Source of the DNA: Pseudomonadota bacterium
GTDB lineage: Bacteria > Pseudomonadota > Alphaproteobacteria > Rhizobiales > Beijerinckiaceae
DNA: 46,587 nt
Assembly (NCBI GenBank): GCA_023450615.1
Contig: JAEXGT010000003.1
Location: forward strand, 1-46,587
Direction: 5' to 3'
Position numbers and translations under genes: made by a program. The notes below the pieces were generated by a model, which saw only the letters and a list, made by a program, of their open reading frames with translations, ran no database searches and was not told where the DNA came from. Shown in pieces: positions 29,595 to 38,109 of this stretch (position 1 is the first letter of the stretch; each line of letters begins with the position of its first letter).

Positions 29595-30913
29595 GTCTCT
29601 CCGGTCACGGTCTAACGCCGCGTCTTAAGCCTTTGTCCGCGCGCAAGAGCGCCATTCTCTCGGTTCTCGATATCGGAACGAGCAAGGTGGTTTGCGTCGT
29701 GGCGGAGCTGAGGCCGGCCGACGAAGTCGAGTCTCTGCGCAGCCGCACCCATGTGGCGCGCATCCTCGGCATCGGCCATCAGCGCTCCGCAGGCTTGAAG
29801 GGCGGCGTCGTTGTTGATCTGGAAGCGGCGGAAACCTGCATTCGTCAGGCCGTTCATGCGGCTGAGCGGATGGCGAAGGTGGAAATCCAGTCGGTGATCG
29901 TAAACCTCACTGGCGGTCGTCTTGCCTCCGAGCATTTCGATGCTCACGTTCCTGTGCGCGGGGCCGTGAATGCAGGTGACGTTCATCGCGTTCTCGACGC
30001 AGCATCCTCTTATGATCTGCGCAGGGGCAGGGCGGTTCTGCATGCGCTGCCGACAGGCTTCTCGCTCGATCAGCAGAACCACATCGTCGATCCCGCCGGC
30101 ATGATCGGTGAGCAACTCGGCGTCGATCTGCACGTGGTCACCACGGAAGCTGCGGCTGCACGCAACCTCATGCTCGCGGTCGAGCGCTGCCACCTCGGCG
30201 TCGAGGCGGTGATCGCATCTCCTTATGCAGCGGGTCTTTCCGCCCTCGTCGATGACGAAGCCGACATGGGCTGCGCCGTCGTTGACATGGGGGCTGGAAC
30301 CACGAGCGTGGGCATCTTCTCCAACGGGCATCTCGTGCACACGGATGCCATCGCCGTCGGCGGTCACCACGTGACCATGGACATCGCGCGCGGTCTCACA
30401 ACCCGCGTGTCCGCTGCCGAGCGGCTCAAGACTCTCTACGGTTCCGCAATCACATCGAGCGCGGACGACAGGGACATGATCGCGGTGCCGCAGGTCGATG
30501 AGGACGAACGGGACGTTCCGAACCATCTTCCGAAGTCGCATCTCGTTCGCATCATCAAGCCGCGGGTCGAGGAAATCCTCGAACTCGTGCGCGACCGCCT
30601 GAAGGGCGCGGGCTTTGCAGCTCAGGCCGGACGGCGCGTCGTGCTAACGGGTGGCGCAAGCCAGCTCGTCGGGCTGCCGGAAACGGCGCGCCGCATTCTG
30701 CAGGGCCAGGTTCGTGTCGGGCGTCCGCTCGGCATCAAGGGACTGCCGGAAGCGGCGAAGGGCCCCGCTTTTTCGGCGGTGGTCGGCCTCCTGGTTTATC
30801 CCCAGGTGGCGCATATCGAGTATTTCGAGCCGCGCTCGAGCGGCTTGTTTCAGAGTACGGGAACCGACGGCTACTTTTCGCGGGTGGGCCGGTGGATTCG
30901 CGACAGTTTTTAA
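29591..30913 (+). CDS. ftsA: Cell division protein FtsA
   Basis: FtsA is an actin-like ATPase that anchors FtsZ to the membrane. At 440 aa (E. coli 420), nucleotide-binding motifs are SVLDIGTSKVVCVV (phosphate 1), AVVDMGAGTTSVGIF (phosphate 2) and VVLTGGASQLVGL (adenosine). The SHS2/1C domain lies between residues about 85 and 165. The C-terminus (FSRVGRWIRDSF) fits the conserved amphipathic membrane-targeting helix. It overlaps ftsQ by ATGA. The 102-nt gap to ftsZ contains a hairpin. Confidence 0.96.
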   Translation: MSLSGHGLTPRLKPLSARKSAILSVLDIGTSKVVCVVAELRPADEVESLRSRTHVARILGIGHQRSAGLKGGVVVDLEAAETCIRQAVHAAERMAKVEIQSVIVNLTGGRLASEHFDAHVPVRGAVNAGDVHRVLDAASSYDLRRGRAVLHALPTGFSLDQQNHIVDPAGMIGEQLGVDLHVVTTEAAAARNLMLAVERCHLGVEAVIASPYAAGLSALVDDEADMGCAVVDMGAGTTSVGIFSNGHLVHTDAIAVGGHHVTMDIARGLTTRVSAAERLKTLYGSAITSSADDRDMIAVPQVDEDERDVPNHLPKSHLVRIIKPRVEEILELVRDRLKGAGFAAQAGRRVVLTGGASQLVGLPETARRILQGQVRVGRPLGIKGLPEAAKGPAFSAVVGLLVYPQVAHIEYFEPRSSGLFQSTGTDGYFSRVGRWIRDSF

Positions 30914-30921
30914 ATGCGTAA

Positions 30922-30946
30922 CGCGATGACGCGGCGGGTCATCGCG
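30922..30946. other. Hairpin in the ftsA-ftsZ gap
   Basis: CGCGATGAC (30922-30930) and GTCATCGCG (30938-30946) form a perfect 9-bp stem over a 7-nt loop. It starts 9 nt after ftsA. No T-run follows. It could be an RNA processing or stability element that raises ftsZ output relative to ftsA, or a partial attenuator. Confidence 0.5.
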
Positions 30947-31015
30947 GGAGTTTAAGTCAACCAGGGTAAGCGTCGGCCAAACGCTGTCAGTCAAAAGGCC
31001 AAAGAGGCACAGGTC

Positions 31016-32692
31016 ATGGCAATCAATCAAACTCCGGACATCCGGGAACTCAAGCCGCATATCACTGTCTTCGGTGTCGGCGGCGCCGGCGGCAACGCCG
31101 TGAACAACATGATCGAGTCGGGTCTGGAGGGCGTTGAGTTCGTGGTGTCGAACACCGACGCACAGGCGCTTGCCTCCTCCAAGGCCCCGCGCGTGATCCA
31201 GATGGGCATTCAGGTCACTGAAGGCCTTGGCGCAGGCTCGCAGCCGGAAGTCGGCCGCGCAGCCGCCGAAGAGGTGATCGACGAGATTCGCGATCAGCTC
31301 GCAGGCTCCCACATGGTGTTCATCACCGCAGGCATGGGCGGCGGCACCGGCACGGGCGCTGCTCCGGTCGTGGCCCGCGCGGCTCGCGAGCTTGGTATTT
31401 TGACAGTAGGTGTTGTCACGAAGCCGTTCCAGTTCGAGGGCGTGCGCCGCATGAAGCTTGCCGAGGCCGGCATTGCCGAGCTGCAGCAGGCTGTCGATAC
31501 GCTCATCGTCATCCCGAACCAGAACCTCTTCCGCGTCGCCACCGAGAAGACCACCTTCGCGGATGCCTTCGCGATGGCCGACCAGGTGCTCTACTCGGGC
31601 GTGGCCTGCATCACCGACCTCATGGTCAAGGAAGGCCTCATCAACCTCGACTTCGCCGACGTCCGCTCCGTCATGCGCGGCATGGGCAAGGCGATGATGG
31701 GCACGGGCGAGGCCTCCGGCGAGAAGCGCGCGATCCGCGCGGCGGAAGCCGCCATCGCGAACCCGCTCCTCGACGACGTGTCGATGAAGGGCGCTCGCGG
31801 CCTGCTGATCTCGATCACGGGCGGCAACGACCTCACCCTCTACGAACTCGACGAAGCCGCCACCCGCATCCGCGAGGAAGTGGATCAGGATGCCAACATC
31901 ATCCTTGGCGCCACCTTCGACGAGAGCCTGGAAGGCATCATCCGCGTCTCCGTGGTGGCCACCGGCATCGACCACGCGCTGATGGAGAACGGCGGCGATC
32001 TCTCGGCGACCGAGCAGCGGATCTCCGAGGTTGCCGAGCGCCTGCGCGCCGAGGCCCGGGCCCGCGCCACGACCCAGCCCGTTCCGACCTTTCGCGCCAC
32101 TCCTCAGGCCGAACCGGTAAAGTCTGCCCAGCAGATCCTGACCGAAGGCACCCCCGTCCTGGCTCCGGCCCCGGTGGCTGCCCAGGCCATGGAACCGGCT
32201 CCCCAGCCGGTGGTCCGCGACGACGTGGTTCTCACTCCGGCCCAGCCGAAGCCTGCCATGTCCTACGAGGCTCCGGCTCCTCAGGCGCCCGTCTATGACG
32301 AGCCCCCGATGGAGGATTCCTTCATCCCGCCGCAGGCCGAGCGCGCCATGCGTCCGGCCCGGATGCCCCGGATCGACGAGCTGCCGATTCCGGCTCAGAA
32401 CCAGATCCGCGCCAGCCGTGGCGAGATCGACCCGGTTCAGGAGCACAAGCCGTCCCTGATCCAGCGTCTGGCCACCATGGGCTTCGGCCGCCGCGAGGAG
32501 CCTCAGCAGCACGGCCATGCCGAGCCCGCTCCGCGCCAGGAAGCTCCGCGCCAGCAGATGTCCCCGGTTCACGCCGAGTACGCCCGCCGTCCGGCTCCCC
32601 AGGCCCAGCGTGCCGCCCAGGCTCCGGCCCAGCGTGGAATGGAAGACGACCAGCTGGAGATTCCGGCCTTCCTCCGCCGTCAGGCCAACTGA
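31016..32692 (+). CDS. ftsZ: Cell division GTPase FtsZ
   Basis: FtsZ is the tubulin homologue that forms the Z ring. At 558 aa (E. coli 383) the size is due to the linker, not the core. The core (about 1-320) has GVGGAGGNAVNNM, the GTP-binding GGGTGTGAAP near residue 107 and the T7-loop-type NLDFADVRSVM. A long Pro/Ala/Gln-rich disordered linker runs from about 325 to 540. It is typical of Alphaproteobacteria. The C-terminal conserved peptide (DDQLEIPAFLRRQAN) binds FtsA and other partners. It is followed by a strong terminator at 32713-32750. The 102-nt upstream gap leaves room for a separate promoter. Confidence 0.98.
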   Translation: MAINQTPDIRELKPHITVFGVGGAGGNAVNNMIESGLEGVEFVVSNTDAQALASSKAPRVIQMGIQVTEGLGAGSQPEVGRAAAEEVIDEIRDQLAGSHMVFITAGMGGGTGTGAAPVVARAARELGILTVGVVTKPFQFEGVRRMKLAEAGIAELQQAVDTLIVIPNQNLFRVATEKTTFADAFAMADQVLYSGVACITDLMVKEGLINLDFADVRSVMRGMGKAMMGTGEASGEKRAIRAAEAAIANPLLDDVSMKGARGLLISITGGNDLTLYELDEAATRIREEVDQDANIILGATFDESLEGIIRVSVVATGIDHALMENGGDLSATEQRISEVAERLRAEARARATTQPVPTFRATPQAEPVKSAQQILTEGTPVLAPAPVAAQAMEPAPQPVVRDDVVLTPAQPKPAMSYEAPAPQAPVYDEPPMEDSFIPPQAERAMRPARMPRIDELPIPAQNQIRASRGEIDPVQEHKPSLIQRLATMGFGRREEPQQHGHAEPAPRQEAPRQQMSPVHAEYARRPAPQAQRAAQAPAQRGMEDDQLEIPAFLRRQAN

Positions 32693-32712
32693 GTCGGTTA
32701 GAACTGTTACAA

Positions 32713-32750
32713 GAAACGGCCCCGGTTGCGTGAGCGACCGGGGCCGTTTC
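32713..32750 (+). terminator. Terminator at the end of the dcw cluster
   Basis: GAAACGGCCCCGGT (32713-32726) pairs perfectly with ACCGGGGCCGTTTC (32737-32750), a 14-bp stem over a 10-nt loop. It begins 20 nt after the ftsZ stop. The TTTC at the base serves as a short U-tract. It probably ends the dcw transcript. Confidence 0.8.
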
Positions 32751-32765
32751 GCGTAAAGTCCTTGA

Positions 32766-32780
32766 TTAACAATGGGTTAA
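32766..32780. promoter_or_regulatory. CtrA-type box (TTAA-N7-TTAA) upstream of lpxC
   Basis: TTAA (32766-32769), seven bases, and TTAA (32777-32780) match the full consensus of the alphaproteobacterial cell-cycle regulator CtrA. It lies between the ftsZ terminator and lpxC, about 178 nt before the chosen lpxC start, so it is placed to regulate lpxC. Binding is not shown by sequence alone. Confidence 0.6.
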
Positions 32781-32957
32781 AATTTGCCGAGCTTGTAACA
32801 GAACGTAAAAAAGCGTGATTTGGCCTAGCCTCGCGCGGAGCCTATGTTGCCCATGTCGAAAGGGCCGGGTCCAGTTCGATCCCGTCCTTCAAGTGATTTA
32901 ACGAACGCATCGCAGCGGCTCCTTGCAAGCAGTGATCTAGTTCGGGGTTCAGAGATA

Positions 32958-33902
32958 ATGAAGCAAAGCCATCAAACCACGCTCCGCGCCGCCGTTACGC
33001 TCGTAGGCATCGGCGTCCATTCCGGGGACGAGGTGAAGATGATCCTCCACCCGGCGGAGGTGAACCATGGCATTGCCTTCCTGCGCACCGGCCTGCCCGG
33101 CGGCCTGGACCGTCTCATCGATGCCCGCCATCTGGCGGTGACCGCCACCGAGCTCTGCACCGTGATCGGCGACCGCGACAGCGGGGCCGTGGCGACGATC
33201 GAGCATCTGATGGCCGCCCTCTCGGGCCTCGGCATCGACAACGTTCTGGTTGAGATCGACGGACCGGAAGTGCCGATTCTCGACGGCAGCTCCGCTCCCT
33301 TCATCGATGCCATCGATCAGGTCGGCATTGCGGTCCAGGGCGCGGCCCGACGCTACCTCAAGGTTCTCAAGCCCGTCCGCGTGGCCCAGGGCCGGGCCTT
33401 TGCCGAGCTTCTGCCGAACGAGCGCGCCTTCCGCCTCGACGTGGAGATCGACTTCCCGACCCAGGTGATCGGCCGCCAGCGCAAGGCCATCGACCTGTCT
33501 CCCTCCGTTTTCCGCCGCGAGATTTCCCGCGCCCGCACCTTCGGCTTCATGCGCGACGTGGAGAAGCTCTGGAGCGCCGGTTTCGCGCTCGGCGCCTCCC
33601 TGGAGAACACGGTCGCCATCGGCGACGACGGCATCATGAACCCCGAGGGCCTGCGCTATGCGGACGAGTTCGTGCGCCACAAGCTCCTCGACGCCGTCGG
33701 CGATCTTTCGCTTGCCGGCCTGCCGCTGCTCGGCACCTACCGCTCCTATTGCGGTGGCCATCGCATGAACTTCTCCGTGCTGGAGGCCCTGTTCTCGAGC
33801 CGCTCGAACTACGCCATCGTGGATGCGGTTCCGCGCCGCGAGCCGGGCTATGCGGAAGTCGGCAGCGCGGCCATGACGGCCTTCGCTTCCGAAGTCCACT
33901 AA
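32958..33902 (+). CDS. lpxC: UDP-3-O-acyl-N-acetylglucosamine deacetylase
   Basis: LpxC is the zinc enzyme of the committed step of lipid A synthesis. The 314-aa form (E. coli 305) starts at ATG 32958, whose product begins MKQSHQTTLRAAVTLVGIGVHSG and aligns with the family start. The open frame runs back to 32844 but lacks family resemblance there. Zinc ligands are visible: His83 in IEHLMAAL, and the His and Asp in RHKLLDAVGDL. The general acid His is in YCGGHRMN. The ribosome-binding site is weak (CAGAGA). A CtrA box lies upstream, so expression may be tied to the cell cycle. It is normal for lpxC to follow ftsZ. Confidence 0.95.
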   Translation: MKQSHQTTLRAAVTLVGIGVHSGDEVKMILHPAEVNHGIAFLRTGLPGGLDRLIDARHLAVTATELCTVIGDRDSGAVATIEHLMAALSGLGIDNVLVEIDGPEVPILDGSSAPFIDAIDQVGIAVQGAARRYLKVLKPVRVAQGRAFAELLPNERAFRLDVEIDFPTQVIGRQRKAIDLSPSVFRREISRARTFGFMRDVEKLWSAGFALGASLENTVAIGDDGIMNPEGLRYADEFVRHKLLDAVGDLSLAGLPLLGTYRSYCGGHRMNFSVLEALFSSRSNYAIVDAVPRREPGYAEVGSAAMTAFASEVH

Positions 33903-33939
33903 GGCCTTCCAATCCGAAAGGCGCCCTGAGCGCCCTTTG

Positions 33940-33966
33940 GCCGCATGATTTCATGCGGCTTTGCTC
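33940..33966 (+). terminator. Terminator after lpxC
   Basis: GCCGCATG pairs with CATGCGGC over ATTT (33940-33959) and is followed by TTTGCTC. A second, smaller inverted repeat (AAAGGCGC with GCGCC-C-TTT, about 33917-33938) lies just before it. Together they suggest that lpxC transcription ends before bamD. Confidence 0.7.
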
Positions 33967-34081
33967 TATCCATCTGGGTAAAGCCCCTCGGATGGGGTTG
34001 GCTCTTACCCCCCGCATAGGTTAAAGAACCTCGGTGCATCGTAAAAAATCACCGGGCACGGATTTTGGAGGACCGCGAGGC

Positions 34082-34978
34082 ATGTCTTTCGCGAAGGTTT
34101 ACTTGAGCTTGAGAGCTGTTGCCGGACGCGCGCTGCTGGTCGGCGCCTGCGGTCTGGTGCTCGCGGGCTGCGATACCCTGTCGTCGATCAATCCTTTCGA
34201 CAAGAGCGAAACCTACAAGCCGGAGGTCGTCGCGGACGTCCCGGCCGAACAGATCTACAACGACGGTCTCGCCCGGATCCAGAAGCAGGACTTCGAAGGC
34301 GCAGCCAAGAAGTTCAGCAGCCTCGATCGCCAGTACCCCTATTCTGAGTGGGCGCGTAAAGGCCTGATAATGGAGGCCTATGCCAGCTACGAGGGCGGCA
34401 TGTACGAAGAGGCGATTACCGCCTCCAAGCGCTACCTTCAGCAGCATCCGAACACTTCGGACGCAGCCTATGCCCAGTATCTGATGGCATCGTCCTACTA
34501 CGACCAAATCCCGGACATCACCCGCGATCAGGCAGCATCCGAGCGCGCCGTCGCCGCTCTTCAGGATCTCGTGCAGCGTTATCCGAGCTCCGAGTACGTG
34601 GCCGACGCCAAGAAGAAGATCCAGGTAGCCAGCGACCAGCTCGCCGGCAAGGAGATGGAGGTCGGCCGCTTCTACCTGCAGAAGCGCAACTATTCCGGCG
34701 CCATCAACCGGTTCCGCAATGTGGTTTCGCGCTATCAGACGACCCGTCACACGGAAGAGGCGCTTCAGCGCCTGACCGAGGCCTACATGGCCATGGGCAT
34801 CGTCAGCGAGGCGCAGACCGCCGCCGCCGTTCTCGGTCACAACTTCCCTGACAGTCCCTGGTACAAGGACGCCCACGCATTGCTGACCAAGGGCGGCGTC
34901 GAGCCGCGCGAGGACTCCCAGTCCTGGATCAGCAAGGCTTTCCGCGGCGTTCCTCAGGTCGGTCAGCGGGCGGGGTAA
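34082..34978 (+). CDS. bamD: Outer membrane protein assembly factor BamD
   Basis: BamD is an essential lipoprotein of the BAM complex that inserts beta-barrel proteins in the outer membrane. The 298-aa precursor has a lipoprotein signal with LAGC (lipidated Cys30) and then about five TPR-like helical repeats (YNDGLARIQKQDFEGAAKKF, YPYSEWARKGLIMEAYASY, YAQYLMASSYYDQI, GRFYLQKRNYSGAINRF, EEALQRLTEAYMAMG). I chose the ATG at 34082 because GGAGGA (34067-34072) lies 9 nt upstream. The in-frame GTG at 34034 would add 16 residues before the signal. recN follows 13 nt after the stop. Confidence 0.95.
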   Translation: MSFAKVYLSLRAVAGRALLVGACGLVLAGCDTLSSINPFDKSETYKPEVVADVPAEQIYNDGLARIQKQDFEGAAKKFSSLDRQYPYSEWARKGLIMEAYASYEGGMYEEAITASKRYLQQHPNTSDAAYAQYLMASSYYDQIPDITRDQAASERAVAALQDLVQRYPSSEYVADAKKKIQVASDQLAGKEMEVGRFYLQKRNYSGAINRFRNVVSRYQTTRHTEEALQRLTEAYMAMGIVSEAQTAAAVLGHNFPDSPWYKDAHALLTKGGVEPREDSQSWISKAFRGVPQVGQRAG

Positions 34979-34991
34979 AGCCTCACATTCC

Positions 34992-36668
34992 ATGCTGATC
35001 CAGCTGGCGATACGCGACATCGTCCTCATCGACAGGCTTGAGCTCCACTTCCACGAGGGGCTCTCCGTCCTCACGGGCGAGACGGGCGCGGGCAAATCCA
35101 TTCTGCTCGATGCTTTTGCTCTGGCTCTCGGCGGGCGCGGCGACGGAAGCCTTGTCCGCCATGGCGAGTCTCAGGGGCAGGTGACGGCTGTCTTCGATTG
35201 CCCCATGAACCATCCTTCCCGTCGCATTGCCGCCGAAGCGGATATCGATGTGGACGGCGACCTGATCCTGCGCCGCGTCCAGGTGTCCGACGGGCGCACC
35301 CGCGCCTTCGTCAACGATCAGCCCGTGAGTGTGCAGGTTCTCAAGGCTATCGGCGCGACCCTGGTCGAGATCCATGGCCAGCATGACGACCGCGCCCTTG
35401 TGGATCCCATCAGCCATCGCGCCATCCTCGATGCCTTCGGCGGCCTCTCCAATGAGGCGCAGGCCGTGGCGGAAGCCGCTCGCCGCGTGCGCGATGCCCG
35501 TACGGCCTTGCACGAGCACCGCAGCCGCATCGAGAAGGCCCGCAAGGAAGCCGATTTCCTGCGCCACGCAGTCGAGGAGCTGACCACGCTCAATCCTCAG
35601 GCGGGAGAAGAGGAAAGCCTGGCCGGACGCCGGGTCGTGATGATGCAGTCCGAGAAGGTGGCTCAGGATCTGAACGAGGCCTTCGAGGCTGTCGCGGGCA
35701 ATTCCTCTCCCGTTCCCGAGCTTTCGGCCGCCGTGCGCAAGCTGGAGCGCCGCAGCGCTCAGGCACCCGCGCTGGTGGAGCCTAGCGTCAAGGCTCTCGA
35801 TGCCGCTCTCGTTGCCATCGACGAGGCCCGCGAGGCCCTGGAAGAGGCAATCCGCGCGACGGAGTTCGATCCGCGCGAGCTGGAGCAGACCGAAGAACGC
35901 CTCTTCGCGCTCCGTGCGGCTGCGCGCAAATACGACGTACCCGCCGACGAGCTTGCGGCTCTGCGCCAGCGCTTCGAAGGCGATGTGGCCGCCATCGATG
36001 CTGGCGAGGAGCAACTGGCTGGCCTCGAAGCCGCCTTGAAAGAGGCGGACCAGACTTATCTCAAGGCCGCACGCAAGCTGTCGGAGGGCCGCAAGAAGGC
36101 CGCTCAGGCGCTCGATGCCGCCGTCCAGGCCGAACTGCCGCCCCTGAAGCTGGAGCGCGCCAAGTTCATCACGGAAATTCAGACCGACGAGGACAGCCGC
36201 GATGTGGCAGGCTTCGAGCGTGTGGAGTTCTGGGCTCAGACCAACCCCGGCACCCGTCCCGGCCCACTCATGAAGGTGGCGTCAGGCGGCGAGCTTTCCC
36301 GCTTCATGCTGGCGCTCAAGGTCGTGCTGGCGGACAAGGGCTCTGCACCGACTCTCGTGTTCGACGAAATCGACACCGGCGTCGGCGGCGCGGTGGCGGA
36401 CGCCATCGGCCAGCGTCTCGGGCGTCTGGCCAAGCGCGTCCAAGTCATGGCCGTCACTCATGCCCCGCAGGTGGCGGCGCGTGCCGAAAGCCATTTCCTC
36501 ATTGCCAAGGAAGGCGTGAACGGAGCCGAGGACCGCGTGGCGACCCGGGTGGTGCCGTTGGAGGCCGCTCCCCGCCGCGAGGAGATCGCCCGCATGCTGG
36601 CAGGCGCGACGATCACCGAGGAAGCCCGCGCCGCGGCTGCGAGGCTGCTGGAGGCAGCTGCGCATTAG
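34992..36668 (+). CDS. recN: DNA repair protein RecN
   Basis: RecN is an SMC-like ATPase acting in double-strand break repair. At 558 aa (E. coli 553) it has an N-terminal Walker A (TGETGAGKSILLDA), a long central coiled coil (about 155-370, with the RecN-specific ELTTLNPQAGEEESL segment), the signature ASGGELSRFMLAL and Walker B LVFDEIDTGVGG, then THAPQVAARA. It sits 13 nt after bamD, so cotranscription is likely. I see no alphaproteobacterial LexA box (GTTC-N7-GTTC) in front of it, so SOS control is not supported here. Confidence 0.95.
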   Translation: MLIQLAIRDIVLIDRLELHFHEGLSVLTGETGAGKSILLDAFALALGGRGDGSLVRHGESQGQVTAVFDCPMNHPSRRIAAEADIDVDGDLILRRVQVSDGRTRAFVNDQPVSVQVLKAIGATLVEIHGQHDDRALVDPISHRAILDAFGGLSNEAQAVAEAARRVRDARTALHEHRSRIEKARKEADFLRHAVEELTTLNPQAGEEESLAGRRVVMMQSEKVAQDLNEAFEAVAGNSSPVPELSAAVRKLERRSAQAPALVEPSVKALDAALVAIDEAREALEEAIRATEFDPRELEQTEERLFALRAAARKYDVPADELAALRQRFEGDVAAIDAGEEQLAGLEAALKEADQTYLKAARKLSEGRKKAAQALDAAVQAELPPLKLERAKFITEIQTDEDSRDVAGFERVEFWAQTNPGTRPGPLMKVASGGELSRFMLALKVVLADKGSAPTLVFDEIDTGVGGAVADAIGQRLGRLAKRVQVMAVTHAPQVAARAESHFLIAKEGVNGAEDRVATRVVPLEAAPRREEIARMLAGATITEEARAAAARLLEAAAH

Positions 36669-36822
36669 CAGGGCGCGCAGGAGGCATGCCGTTAAAGCCT
36701 CTACCGAAATCTGCGGAAGCCGGCTAACGAGTTGATAAGATATCGGGGCGCAAACAGATGTCTCGATCCGGAGCCGGTGCAATGCCGTTTCCGAACCTTC
36801 TGAATGCCAGGATTCCATCCTT

Positions 36823-38028
36823 GTGAGGCACGAACCTCTCCCAGCGGTCGCCCTGAAGCGCAAGCCGGCTCTCTGGCTTCTGGTGCTCATTACCTTCAGC
36901 GGCACTCTGGCGATGCATATGTTCGTGCCGGCGCTCCCGATCGCCGCCCAGGATCTCGGCGCCAGCATCTCCGCCATGCAGATGACCATCAGCCTTTACA
37001 TTCTTGGGCTGGCATTCGGTCAGCTCATCTATGGGCCTCTTTCCGATTGTTTCGGGCGCAAGCCTATCCTGATGGTCGGTCTTGCGCTCTACACCGCAGC
37101 CGGGATCGCCGCGGCGGTCGCGCCCGGGGTCTATGCCCTCATTGCCGCGCGGCTCTTCCAGGCATTGGGCGGCTGCGCCGGGCTGGTTCTGGGGCGGGCC
37201 ATGGTGCGGGACATGTCGGGGCCGGAAGCGGCGGCACGGCAGCTTGCCGTGATGAGCCTCGTCGTGGTGATCGGGCCCGCCCTCGCGCCGCTCTTCGGCG
37301 GTCTGCTTGCCTCCACATTCGGCTGGCGTTCCATCTTTCTGCTGCTTATCGCGCTTGGCGCATCCAACCTGCTCTTCGCGTGGCGCTTCCTACCGGAAAC
37401 AGGGCAGCCATCGGGCACGATCAGCGTTCTCTCCTTGGGGCGTGACTACAAAGGCCTCCTTTGCTCGCGCGCGTTCCTCGGCTACACCATCGGCGGCGGC
37501 TTCGCGACGACCTCGGGCTATGCCTTCATCGCGGCTTCTCCCTTCATTTTCGAGGAGTTCGGCCGGCCCGCCCATGAGGTCGGCATCGCCCTCGGATTGC
37601 TGGCGGTGGGAGCCTTCATCGGGAGCGCCTTGGCCAGCCGCTTGATCGGCAGGGTGAGGATGGAGAGCCTGATGGTGGGGGCCAATGCCGTGAGCACCCT
37701 CTCGGCCCTGGTGTTCCTCAGTCTCGTCCTGCTGGGAATGATCGATGTGTTTTCCGCCGTCGGGCTGATGATCCTGTTCACCATGGGGTCGGGCCTGTCG
37801 AGCCCGGCCGCCCTGACCAAGGCCGTGAGCGTCAATCCCAGGATGATCGGTTCGGCGGCAGGGCTCTATGGTTTTGCACAGATGGCTGTCGGCGCGATCT
37901 GCACCTCCCTGTCCGGGGTAGGGCACGACCCGGCGCTTGCTGCGGCATGCATATTGGCGGCTGCGGGGATCATCAGCCAGGCCGCCTTCGCGATTGCCTT
38001 GCGCAGCGAGGGCGCAACCGGGGCCTGA
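36823..38028 (+). CDS. MFS drug/metabolite exporter, Bcr/CflA family
   Basis: This 401-aa inner-membrane transporter has about 12 hydrophobic helices. The loop 2-3 motif GPLSDCFGRKPILMVG and the helix 4 RLFQALGGCAGLVLGRAMVRD are characteristic of Bcr/CflA (DHA1) proton antiporters. These export drugs or small metabolites such as peptides and sulfonamides; the actual substrate is unknown. The GTG start at 36823 has AGGA 10 nt upstream, and no in-frame ATG occurs before the first helix. The 154-nt gap after recN includes a 22-codon frame (36758-36826) whose stop overlaps this start. Confidence 0.88.
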   Translation: MRHEPLPAVALKRKPALWLLVLITFSGTLAMHMFVPALPIAAQDLGASISAMQMTISLYILGLAFGQLIYGPLSDCFGRKPILMVGLALYTAAGIAAAVAPGVYALIAARLFQALGGCAGLVLGRAMVRDMSGPEAAARQLAVMSLVVVIGPALAPLFGGLLASTFGWRSIFLLLIALGASNLLFAWRFLPETGQPSGTISVLSLGRDYKGLLCSRAFLGYTIGGGFATTSGYAFIAASPFIFEEFGRPAHEVGIALGLLAVGAFIGSALASRLIGRVRMESLMVGANAVSTLSALVFLSLVLLGMIDVFSAVGLMILFTMGSGLSSPAALTKAVSVNPRMIGSAAGLYGFAQMAVGAICTSLSGVGHDPALAAACILAAAGIISQAAFAIALRSEGATGA

Positions 38029-38109
38029 ACGAGAATTATATCGGGCCCGAACCCTGGAGAGTCGCGCTCAAGACGCTATGGTTCAATCGACACCAACCTC
38101 GATTCGAAC

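Noticed and set aside
30644..32572. Long minus-strand frame opposite ftsZ
   Set aside because: Antisense shadow. ftsZ is beyond doubt and the antisense product is low-complexity Gly/Arg/His-rich.
38060..38109. GGTTCAATCGA sequence resembling a tRNA T-loop before ligA
   Set aside because: No acceptor stem, anticodon arm or D-arm can be folded around it, so it is coincidence.
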